In this document: positions 55,822 through 64,000 of the stretch, piece after piece
Layout: every line of letters starts with the position of its first letter
How positions within the stretch are numbered: the first letter of the stretch is position 1
Source of the DNA: Trichoderma breve
Taxonomy: Eukaryota > Ascomycota > Sordariomycetes > Hypocreales > Hypocreaceae
Assembly (NCBI RefSeq): GCF_028502605.1
Contig: NC_079232.1
Coordinates: 1-64,000, forward strand
Reading direction: 5' to 3'
DNA length: 64,000 bases
Translations under genes and position numbers: made by a program
The notes under the pieces: generated by a model
Databases searched by the model: none
What the model saw: only the letters and a program-made list of their open reading frames with translations
Told to the model about the DNA's origin: nothing

Positions 55822-56656
55822 GGCGCCATGTTTAAGACATAGAAGCTATAATTCATGTATATGCACTTTGTCGAGGCCTCAGTGCTTCTTCCGGAAATAA
55901 ATATAGAGACAGGTGGCATCAGGGACTTTAAAAGCTAAACTCTCAAACAGTAGAGTGGTTGGCTCAATGCCGGATCCGGCATTTTTGTCGGAGAACAGCC
56001 CATAGTGTATCTATTCCAGCAAGTTGGCAAGAACCGCGCGCTTTATGATTTAAGCCAACAGCACCAAAATATACATGTAGATGCACGTAATTCGAGTTAG
56101 TGAAGTTCCAAAGTCAAGGAGACAAGGTGTCGCCTGGATGGGTGGCAATAGTTTCCAGGGGTTCGCGTTCATATATTTACCGTCATCCAGAGGTGGATGT
56201 TGGCTCTAGCCTAGAATGGAAAAAATGTCAGATAGGCTATTCTACTCATACGAGGTTCGGGTTCGAATTAATGCCGAGCTATGCCAGTATATTTTATTGT
56301 ATCTATACTCGTATTGGAGACCTGGACGAAAGAACTCATCTGCTCCTATAAAGTAGCAGACAGGGGTCAAACCATTGCTCCAGCACTATACTGCATATAG
56401 AAAAAATGTCAGTTAGCCCTTGTCAACTATTATAATACTAGGGAGATGCAAACTCCGAATATCGCTACCAGTGACATGTTGTCTATGCTTGGAAGTTTGC
56501 CGCTCTATCTCTTCCTACTCGGTTGGTGTCGGAACAGTCTCCAAGTCGCTGCAGATGCAGCAGAATTGTGGGCTTGGAATAATATAAAAGGCCTTACCTC
56601 CCGTGCTCTTGAAGACATGATGAACATTTACTTAGACATCACATTTCATAGTCATC
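55822..56656. other. Intergenic with a 16-bp perfect palindrome
   Basis: Promoter side of the AIF-like pseudogene and of the lipocalin-like gene (divergent). Apart from the palindrome at 55967-55982, no gene or repeat is visible. Confidence 0.5.
55967..55982. promoter_or_regulatory. 16-bp perfect palindrome with CGG-N2-CCG core
   Basis: ATGCCGGATCCGGCAT is a perfect palindrome about 145 bp upstream of the AIF-like start codon. Its CGG-AT-CCG core has the same spacing as the sites at 39 and 43 kb, but the flanks differ (GCCGG versus TCGG). Confidence 0.4.
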
Positions 56657-57821
56657 ATGTTGCAATCCTTGGCCGTGATAGCCCTTGGGCTTCTTCCCTC
56701 TATTCACGCCATTACGCTAACATTACCGAACCAACTTATCAACAACCCCGTTAAGGCAGAATCAGAGGTCCGCGCAGGAGACTTTGATGGCTCGAAACTC
56801 TGGCCGGGTGCGAATGAGACATCATACGACTGGTGAGCCTCTCTTTCTGCTATGCGACTGACTTTATACTTACACTCCATGAAAAAGGTGGTATTTTGAT
56901 GCTGTGTCTGCCACAACAAATGAGTCTGTAACTGTTGTATTCTACAATACTGGCCCCGATGGATTTCCGTTTGGCTACAGCGGCAGTGGTCCCTTCTCAG
57001 TCGGCATCTCTGGCTCCTTCGCCAATGGTAGCCTCTTTTCGTTAACCGCTCCGGTGACCGGGGACGTGGTCATCAAAACCGACGAAAGTGGTATTTCTGG
57101 CGAGTGGACCGGCTCCGGCTTCTCATTCTATGGTACCAGCCTCGATGGCCCCAACCCAACATACATTTTGAAGGTCGACGCCCCAGCCATCGGATCCTAC
57201 GGTACCGTCACGCTTCGTTCGAGGGCGCCGCCACATGTGTCGTGTGGCCTTGGCCACTCTGGTTCTGGAGAAGAGCTATTTCCAAACGTCTTCTGGGCAA
57301 ACGCGCAACCTGATGCTGACGCAGTCGTCGACCTGAGGATTCAGGGAACTCCCGTGCAATTTGCCGACGGAATTGGCTACCACGACAAGAATTGGGGTGA
57401 CGCGCCATTTGTTTCAGTCACCTCATCATGGTATTGGGGCCATGCACGGTTGGGGCCTTACTCAGTGGTTTGGTTCGATGCGATTGATAAAGCAGGGAGG
57501 GAGTATTTCTCCGGCTATGTAAGCCAGAATGGAGAACTGTTACAGGGCAGCTGCACTAAAGATGCTGTAGTGGTGCGACCGTGGGGAAAAAACAGCGAAT
57601 ACCCTCCTAAAGCGAAGACAGGCATTATGCAAGGCTTGGATATAAAGTTCGATTTGGGAAAGGGAAAGGAAATGCTGGTCAATGTGACTACAGGACTTGT
57701 TTTAATTGAGACGGACAACTATGTGCGAACAGAGGGTACAGCCAAAGCTACTATAAAGGGGTCTGGAGGAAATGGAGCGTATGAGGGTCGCACTCTTTTT
57801 GAAGAGTTCAAATTCAACTAA
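56657..57821 (+). CDS. Secreted lipocalin/CrtC-like protein (possible pericyclase relative)
   Basis: Two exons (56657-56832, 56888-57821; 55-bp intron) give 369 residues. A signal peptide (MLQSLAVIALGLLPSIHA) is followed by the family signature SKLWPGANETSYDWWYFDAVS (about 45-65), split by the intron exactly within the two tryptophans. Further marks are DGIGYHDKNWGD (about 210), WYWGHARLGPYSVVWFDA, and a beta-rich C terminus. This is the AttH/CrtC-like double-lipocalin fold. Fungal members include Diels-Alderases and hetero-Diels-Alderases of secondary metabolism, several with secretory signals, as well as uncharacterised secreted proteins. No polyketide or terpene synthase lies in this window, so a biosynthetic role is only a possibility. 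The model is intact. Confidence 0.82.
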
Positions 57822-58231
57822 TAACAAAGACAAAGTGAGAGGATAAGAGTGGAGTACTAGTGTTATAACCTAATCAAGATATATACTCATGGGCATTTTT
57901 TACAAGAGAATGATATTGCAACCCAACCTTTATGATCTTGACAATAGGCCTACAGGATATACAGGGTATTCATTCACCCTGTGTAATCCAACTAATAAAA
58001 CTAAAGTGATATCTAATCAACATAAATGACAGGTACCCTCTTCTAGTAGACATTTCATTCCTGAATATGATGCAAACCTTTGCCCCTTGGTAAATTGATC
58101 GAAACAAAGGCTCTGGGAGAAAGCTGAAGGAAGGTTTCCCTCGTCTCCTCTTTGTGCAACGTAAAGGGATAGCTTTAAGCCCGATTCCTAGGATTATCTG
58201 TGGATTTGGGCTCGCAACACCCATGAACTAG

Positions 58232-58883
58232 TTGAACGTGCAGATGACAAGCTCAACCTGCAGATGCACGATTCATATGGTACGATTTCAGGGCCGGATA
58301 TACATGGAACCTAGGCTAATACATTTTGCAACAGCGCCCGAACGCGACTGTGCTGGTAGTACTTTGGTCACCCCAGCGGCATCGGTATCACTCACCGCTA
58401 GTCTTAGTATCGCAGAGATATATACTTCTACATTACCCTTTCTTATAACTTCTTCACATACTCGTACTGCTGCCGTGAGCGGGATGCCAAAATTTGACGT
58501 AAGCATTGTTACAAGTGGATACGCAAATTACCTAGGTATGTAACTTTGCATTTACTAACCAAACCACCGACCATGGGAGAGTTGTTGGTCCAACTCCGTC
58601 TAGCCAAGTCGGACTGATTCGTGATGAGTGTTGCAGTATTGCCTATGGCACTATTTATACACCATACAACGAGCCAACTGAGATTGGACCCGGGCAGCTT
58701 TGCATTGAATGGAGGTCCAAGGTTACCTTTTGTAGCTCCCACGGAGTAGATGAACAGCCTTGTGCATGCGACAAACCTTATGAAAGCTTTGGTAGTAAAG
58801 AAACGTTATCTATATGGGAAATGTACAGTTCGCGATTCATGTTTTGGACCCCCATGCATTACTATTTCCAGGCCTGTAGCTAA
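58232..58883 (+). CDS. Doubtful two-exon gene, cysteine-containing product
   Basis: A frame from ATG at 58232 to 58535 can be spliced (GTATGT donor, TACTAAC branch-like site, AG at 58581; 46 bp) to a frame ending TAA at 58883, giving 201 residues. Exon 2 encodes ECCSIAYGTIYTPYNEP and TFCSSHGVDEQPCACDKPY, which look protein-like. No signal peptide, domain or family is recognised and codon evidence is thin. It could equally be a gene remnant. Confidence 0.28.
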
Positions 58884-59176
58884 CTCCATGGCGAATATCC
58901 ATGATGAGCAACATGGTGGCTATCATTACAGCCACTCTTTGGTACGAGGTGGCCTGTGCTAGCCGTTTATTTGTTAGAGCTGTAAAGACGGCAGTGAGAT
59001 TTGCAGGCAACTGTGACACTTGGAAAAATATATAGTTCAATAGCTGAACAAGTGCTGTGACGCGATTCTTATTGTCCATTGCAGTTAAATCCAAGTTTTA
59101 AATACTGCGCTCGTGAGAAATCTTTAACTGAAAACGATGGTGATGTTGGTTGATTTCATTGCATGTTCGCTTATTT

Positions 59177-59230
59177 TTACTCGTTGTTGACCACCATAGC
59201 TACCGCTATCATGGAGCCTGGAAGGACTGC
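59177..59230 (-). pseudogene. C-terminal stub of a six-hairpin-glycosidase-like gene
   Basis: The minus strand reads VLPGSMIAVAMVVNNE and stop, matching the end of the gene at 31 kb (SWPGSMIAAAIIADSERN). At base level, ATAGCT-CYGCTATCATGGAGCCTGG is shared. Homology stops beyond this point. It is either a leftover of a deleted paralogue or a chance short match. Confidence 0.4.
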
Positions 59231-60000
59231 CTCGCAGCTTGATCTCGCCGGATCAGTCGAGCCTCCCTGAGGACTTGTATTTACCGTCCTAGACTTCGAG
59301 CTAGTTCTACAGGGGAGGCCGACTTCGAGGGTCAGCCATACTTCGAGCGCTACTCAGCATTTCTCTATTGCTATAGAAAATCCGGGTCACCTTGATAAAT
59401 TGCTAAATATTGGTGTCTATTTCATGCATAGGTGAGCTAAATCACTCTGACACCACTACCTAGGACACTAATTCAATTTAACAGCCATTTGTAGTCTAAA
59501 TGATTTTAACCAATTTAACAAGCTTGAGTTTAGCAGTTTATCCATGGTACCTACAGTGCGATAATTATGCGTCCCTTGGAAATATATTTTGTAGAGGGAG
59601 CTGTAAACGCATGCTCGTACTCACTGATATGGCCTTGAAAAGATATGTAATGAAACACGTTCCAAATTCCCAATTCGGTTAAAAAATTATCAACCATGCA
59701 GCTGACCTACGAACTCTACATGTCATTTGAAACAAGTATTTCTTTTTCCAGGAAAAAGTCGGAGCTGCGGAGTGCACGAGATATCCTAGCCTACTCTCCA
59801 ACGAGGTAATCTCTATCGCAGAGCCTAGTATAAGACCGCCTGTACATAAATATCATGCTTTTCTTTGTCTCTTGGCCAATTGATCTACATCACGACTGTT
59901 CTATATCTTTCTGGGTTCATAGTCCCCTATAACATTACAAGTTGTCCATATAGGCTTTCTCTTGTCACAAATCCACATTCTTTCTAATCTTTACTTCAAG

Positions 60001-61299
60001 ATGGCGCCTCGCATTGTACTTATCGGGGCAGGGAGCGCTATGTTTGGTTTGGGTGCGGTGGGCGATGTGTTGAAATCCAAGCCGCTCGAAGGCAGCACCA
60101 TCGTTCTGAATGACATCAACGCTGAATCTCTTGAGTTTGTGGCTGGGATCGCCAACGAATATATCCAACAACAGAAGCTCAAATACAGCGTCGAAGCATA
60201 CGCTGATTTAGATGACGCGCTCAAGGGGTGTGATTTTTGCGTTATCTCAATTGAGGTTGGCGACCGCCACACCCTATGGGAACAAGATTGGACAATCCCC
60301 ATGCAGTACGGGTTCAAGCAAGTCTATGGAGAGAATGGCGGACCAGGCGGTCTGTTTCACGCACTCCGAATTATACCGCCGATTCTCGAAATATGCGACA
60401 AGATTAATAGAATCTGCCCAGATGCACATATCATCAACCTGAGCAATCCCATGGTGCGCATTATGCATGCCATTAACGCCAAGTATCCCAGCCTTAAATG
60501 TACCGGCATCTGCCACGAGGTCTTCTCTCTTATTGAGCACCTTCCTATCATGCTAAACACATCTGCGGAGAATCTGGAGCTCAAAGCTGGCGGCTTTAAC
60601 CACTTCAGCGTCTTGATTGAAGCGAAATACAAGGATTCGGGCAAGGATGCCTATCCTGACATCCGGGCAAAAGCTCCAGAATATTTCACGAAGGCCCCAG
60701 CCGTTTTCGGATATATTGGAGAGCGCAAGCTTTTTCAAGAGATCTTGAAGCGTTTTGATGTCTTGCCTATCACCACAGATAGCCACTTTGGAGAGTACAT
60801 TCCGTGGGCCCAGAGTGCTGTTGATCACCGTGGCATCATGGAGTTTTACAATAGCTATAAGTCTGAGATGGCCGCCAATCGCGACGACGCCATGGGCCGC
60901 GTGGCTGCGGGAACGCCTGTCGACGAATACTGGCGAGTTGTGAACATTATCGAGGGAATCATCGCTGACGACGGTCATTATGAGATGTCGGTCAACATCC
61001 CCAACGACGGCTTCATCGACTGCCTGCCTCGCGACCAGTGTGTCGAGGTCCCTGCTACTGTAGATAAACACGGTGTCCACGGTGTGAGGCTCGAGCCATA
61101 CCCTAAAGCATTTGGTAATCTGCTTAAGCTTCAGGTTGCTGTGAATGAGATGACCACGGAGGCCATCCTGACTCAATCAAAGAATGTCGCCCTGCAGGCC
61201 CTGCTTGTTGACCCTGTTGTCGATAACGCGCAAGCTGCTGCAGAAATGTTGGACACCATGATATCTCTGCAGCCGAAGTGGCTGAGTTACCTACAATAG
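60001..61299 (+). CDS. GH4 family NAD-dependent glycosidase
   Basis: Intronless, 432 residues. GH4 features: N-terminal Rossmann turn IVLIGAGSAMFG (residues 5-16), acidic VLNDIN after strand 2, VISIEVGDR, the NPMVR box (149-153), C171 in TGICHEVF and H201 in GGFNHF as the expected Mn2+ ligands, then GEYIPWA and a C-terminal VNIPNDGFIDCLP block. GH4 enzymes open alpha- or beta-glycosides by a redox elimination using NAD+ and Mn2+. Subgroups act on alpha-glucosides, alpha-galactosides or alpha-galacturonides. The family is chiefly bacterial, so an intronless copy in an intron-rich fungal region suggests transfer. MAPRIV is chosen as start over an ATG 39 bases upstream, because the Rossmann strand then begins at residue 4. 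No signal peptide, so cytosolic. A Zn2Cys6 gene converges on it 232 bp away. Confidence 0.9.
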   Translation: MAPRIVLIGAGSAMFGLGAVGDVLKSKPLEGSTIVLNDINAESLEFVAGIANEYIQQQKLKYSVEAYADLDDALKGCDFCVISIEVGDRHTLWEQDWTIPMQYGFKQVYGENGGPGGLFHALRIIPPILEICDKINRICPDAHIINLSNPMVRIMHAINAKYPSLKCTGICHEVFSLIEHLPIMLNTSAENLELKAGGFNHFSVLIEAKYKDSGKDAYPDIRAKAPEYFTKAPAVFGYIGERKLFQEILKRFDVLPITTDSHFGEYIPWAQSAVDHRGIMEFYNSYKSEMAANRDDAMGRVAAGTPVDEYWRVVNIIEGIIADDGHYEMSVNIPNDGFIDCLPRDQCVEVPATVDKHGVHGVRLEPYPKAFGNLLKLQVAVNEMTTEAILTQSKNVALQALLVDPVVDNAQAAAEMLDTMISLQPKWLSYLQ

Positions 61300-61531
61300 C
61301 ATTGATACTATGCTGAAGGAAACAGAAGCATACAGAAAGAATTTGAGTAGTAAATAGGGGCACTAGGGCCAGATTACAACTTTGCTCAACTATAGTATAG
61401 CTCGTGCAATTGAGAGATTATGGCATAGAAAACCGCGTAAATATAGATTCTTTGATAATCCAAAGGGACCAAGAGTGTAATGTTAGAGTAATCAAATTGC
61501 TCCCATGTAATTCCCGAATAAAAACCAGTAG

Positions 61532-63968
61532 TTAGCTTGGTCCTCGTCTCGTATTATTTCTCGGGAAGGTGAAGGGGTCGCCTTGGCTAGCATAAAAAGG
61601 CCACTCAAGTGATAGTTCGTCAGGGAGCTGAAAATTGAACCCTTCAAAAATCGGGTCATTAAATACCGCATTTTGTGTTCTGTTGAGTCCAATGTCAGAC
61701 TCGCTTGTGAAAGCATTGTCCTGTCTGGCATCCGAAGAGCCTAGGGGGAATTCCCGTTCCTATATCACTCAGATCGTTAGTAAACATACATGATAAGCAT
61801 GGTATGTCGCACCTGTAACAAAGTATCTTGTTCTGACAGGGAATCGTTTTGCGCAAAGAGCAGACGTGGATCATTTGAAGGAATGGCGCTATGTATGATT
61901 TGATTTCGCCTGCTGTTCTTCACGGCCTCGGTCATGTACGTGTCAATGCGCGCGACATGATTCCTTAATTTTAATGCAATCTCTGACGACGATTTAATGG
62001 CTGTTTCAAGGCTGCTTATGAGCTCGGCCATAGCTAAGAGGGCGGATCGTACTTGAATAAACGTCCACTGTGATAAAGGTGCAGTAATAACATATCCCAG
62101 AATATGTCCTACACCCGCAAGGTGATGAATCTAGAAGCATGGTCAGCGTCCTTTCGCCAGAACCGTGGTACTGTCAAAAGAATGAATGGTTTCATGCTAC
62201 AAGGTATTTGGACCCTACCATAGCCGTGGACGTCGAGCGTATATACGCCGTTGGAATTGTTAAAAGCTCATCAAGAAAACCCCCAGCCATGGTGCACAGC
62301 TGATTAACGCTACGGTCTTCAGTCCGGGCAAGGACCATTTTCAGGGTGGTTAATGTAATCGTGGCGTTGATTGCTGCGAATGACCAAAATCAGGATGGTA
62401 AACATGATAGAAGGGGCAGATCATGGCACGTACCTTGAAAGCCGTACCTGTCTTGATGTATTTGACCCGTCAAAGGGCGAGCTTCCCTAAGCTCAACAGG
62501 TAACGAATCATACATTTCCTGCGAGACGGCCAAGATATTGGCAATGTTCCAAGTATCCGGATCTGTATTACTGGAGAGCAATTTGTTCATCAGACGACCT
62601 CTTCGCCCTTGCTGTGAGGATTGCGGATGTGCTTTCTGAACGAAATGTTCCAAGATGCGGTACAGATCTGTTACAAAGTTCCATCCTCGAATGAAAGACA
62701 CGTGATCGTCCCCTCGGAGATGCATGTCGGTCTCCCCAATATCGCTATCGTCATACACCTCAGCCGGATATAAGACCTGGCATTGCGTCTGGCCGCGCTG
62801 GCGGATGCTGGAACCGAATATCGTGGCAAGGTAGACATCAAAGTGGTATTGTTGCCAAAACTATCATCTTGAGTCAGATCACTATACCTTTCGTAGTCAA
62901 GTGAAGTATATCATGTCTTACTTACCAGCCGACGCCGCTCTTCAATTTCAATGGCGGTGAGGCCAGGCGGCCATTGACTCTCATCATTGAAGCCTATCTC
63001 AGCACACATGGCCAAATATCTATGAAGGTGAGCATGGCAGCCTCGAATATTGTTATATTCAAGACATAACATGCCCAGCAGTGCTTCGGCACGCATAAAG
63101 TTGAACTCAACCTCGTCCGTATGCAGGACCGGAAGAGCATTAATGCAGGCGGTGTAAAACATGCCCGACAACGACGAATTATTCTTGATCTTTATAAGCG
63201 ATGCAACGCGTGGGGGCAACTCTCCGGATAGTCGGGTGGAGGCAGTCGCGCAAACCGCCATAGTTAAAGCATAGAAGGATCGATCGGACAGGTATCGCCT
63301 GGCTACAATATCTGCGTAGAAGCTCGGCCAGTGGAAATATAGAAGGCTAGGACTTGATCAATGACAGAAACCGGAAGGAGTTCAGAGAAATCAGCCTACA
63401 TGGGATAGACAATCTGGTGATATTGATCTGCCAGGTATTCTATTACCAAGGTATCGGCAACGTGAGAATATTCCCATGGCGAGCCCGTTCCCATTACCAA
63501 GCTGCATGTGGGTGATTGCCGCCGCTGCAGTTGGCCGGTAACCTTGTCAGTCCGAGAGCGAGCAGTTGGCTTTGATACGCTTCGTAGTCAGTGAAAATGT
63601 CTACTAGTACCATTGGGTTACTTGGGCACACAACTCACCCCTCGACGCTTGGATGGTCGATCGAATTTGCATTCAGCGCCATATGAAGCGCAAGGTTGAC
63701 AAGATTGCGGCGTCGGACCAGGTGCACACTGCGTCGAATAATTACTCTTTTAGCTTCATGCAAAATTGCAGTCTATCGACGGGCTGGATACCTTAAGAGA
63801 CCCGTGATGGCATCTATCGCAGGCCCTCTAAAGACAACATACAGTGTCAGCGATCTTCAGATTTCGCAGCGTGGCAGACGTCATGGTTCGGCCGGGTCCG
63901 GTGCGACGTACCGTAATGCGTCTCCTCTTCAGAGGCTGCGAAGACGGAGGCTGACTCCCTGAGTCCAT
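61532..63968 (-). CDS. Zn2Cys6 transcription factor, nine exons
   Basis: Exons 63968-63912, 63827-63792, 63728-63639, 63569-63400, 63346-62926, 62860-62434, 62373-62219, 62130-61813 and 61759-61532 give 633 residues. The zinc cluster is spread over exons 2 and 3: RAC22-DRC25-HHGSLK-C32-APGPTPQS-C41-QPC44-ASYGAE-C51, then KRRG. The regulatory domain follows: SPWEYSHVADTLVIEYLADQYHQIVYP, FHWPSFYADIVARRYLSDRSFYALTMAVCA, EERRRLFWQQYHFDVYLATIFG, and a long helical part. All introns are GT-AG, 53-88 bp. The acceptor of exon 5 is ambiguous by two codons. It should act in the nucleus. The adjacent GH4 glycosidase gene is the obvious candidate target, from convergent location only. Confidence 0.85.
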
Positions 63969-64000
63969 AGTCTACCTAGGTGTTCTAAGAAAGAACTCGA

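Larger units (their letters stand above)
57822..60000. other. Intergenic, with one possible gene and a coding remnant
   Basis: About 2.2 kb. It includes a doubtful two-exon frame (58232-58883) and a short stub resembling the C-terminus of the six-hairpin-glycosidase-like gene (59177-59230), both listed separately. The last 700 bp should hold the promoter of the GH4 gene. No other structure seen. Confidence 0.5.

Noticed and set aside
60553..61176. 207-codon minus-strand frame opposite the GH4 gene
   Set aside because: It is antisense to a fully conserved enzyme frame and shows no motifs of its own.

Overview
The window is the left end of a chromosome of a filamentous ascomycete (Pezizomycotina, probably a sordariomycete). 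It opens with 13 CCCTAA telomere units. About 3.6 kb of extremely AT-rich, gene-free DNA follows, of the kind left by repeat-induced point mutation (RIP). Protein-coding genes with short (45-115 bp) GT-AG introns, Zn2Cys6 regulators, MFS carriers and secreted glycoside hydrolases then fill the rest. No rRNA, tRNA or CRISPR array was seen.

Layout. 0-4 kb: telomere, RIP-mutated repeats with long inverted arms, and a 24-bp tandem repeat. 4.2-5.4 kb: a 2EXR-domain gene. 5.4-8.4 kb: gene-poor. 8.4-21.8 kb: a mannan-utilisation cluster consisting of a sugar/H+ symporter, a Zn2Cys6 regulator, an intracellular-type GH2 beta-mannosidase and two divergent secreted GH26 endo-mannanases. The regulator's zinc-cluster coding frame is broken. 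One mannanase carries a tandem six-cysteine module at its C terminus. 21.9-30.4 kb: decayed or lineage-specific material (an FAD-monooxygenase stub, a small secreted protein, a 66-bp minisatellite, an F-box protein, a large membrane protein and a royal-jelly/yellow-like pseudogene).

31.0-46.0 kb is a second catabolic-looking block. A six-hairpin-glycosidase-like protein is divergent from an anion/carboxylate-type MFS carrier and is followed by a Zn2Cys6 regulator. Next come a 3-hydroxyacyl-CoA-dehydrogenase-type oxidoreductase, another Zn2Cys6 regulator and another carrier of the same MFS family. Five near-identical palindromic sites, RTCGG-N2-CCGAY (CGG-N2-CCG), lie only in the intergenic DNA around the dehydrogenase and around the second regulator/carrier pair. 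I read this as a small regulon. 46.8-53.6 kb: a GNAT acetyltransferase, a metallo-beta-lactamase-fold-like protein, a 3.7 kb gene desert with a diverged tandem repeat, and a bZIP/DUF3425 regulator. 54.6-64 kb: an AIF-like oxidoreductase pseudogene, a secreted lipocalin/CrtC-like protein, an intronless GH4 glycosidase (a mainly bacterial family) and a nine-exon Zn2Cys6 regulator ending 32 bp before the window edge.

Recurring theme: small carbon-acquisition units made of a carrier or glycosidase beside its own Zn2Cys6 regulator, interleaved with pseudogenes and repeats, as expected for a fast-evolving subtelomere. Gene models were spliced by eye from frame, splice consensus and family conservation. 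Family names rest on motif recognition, not on searches.
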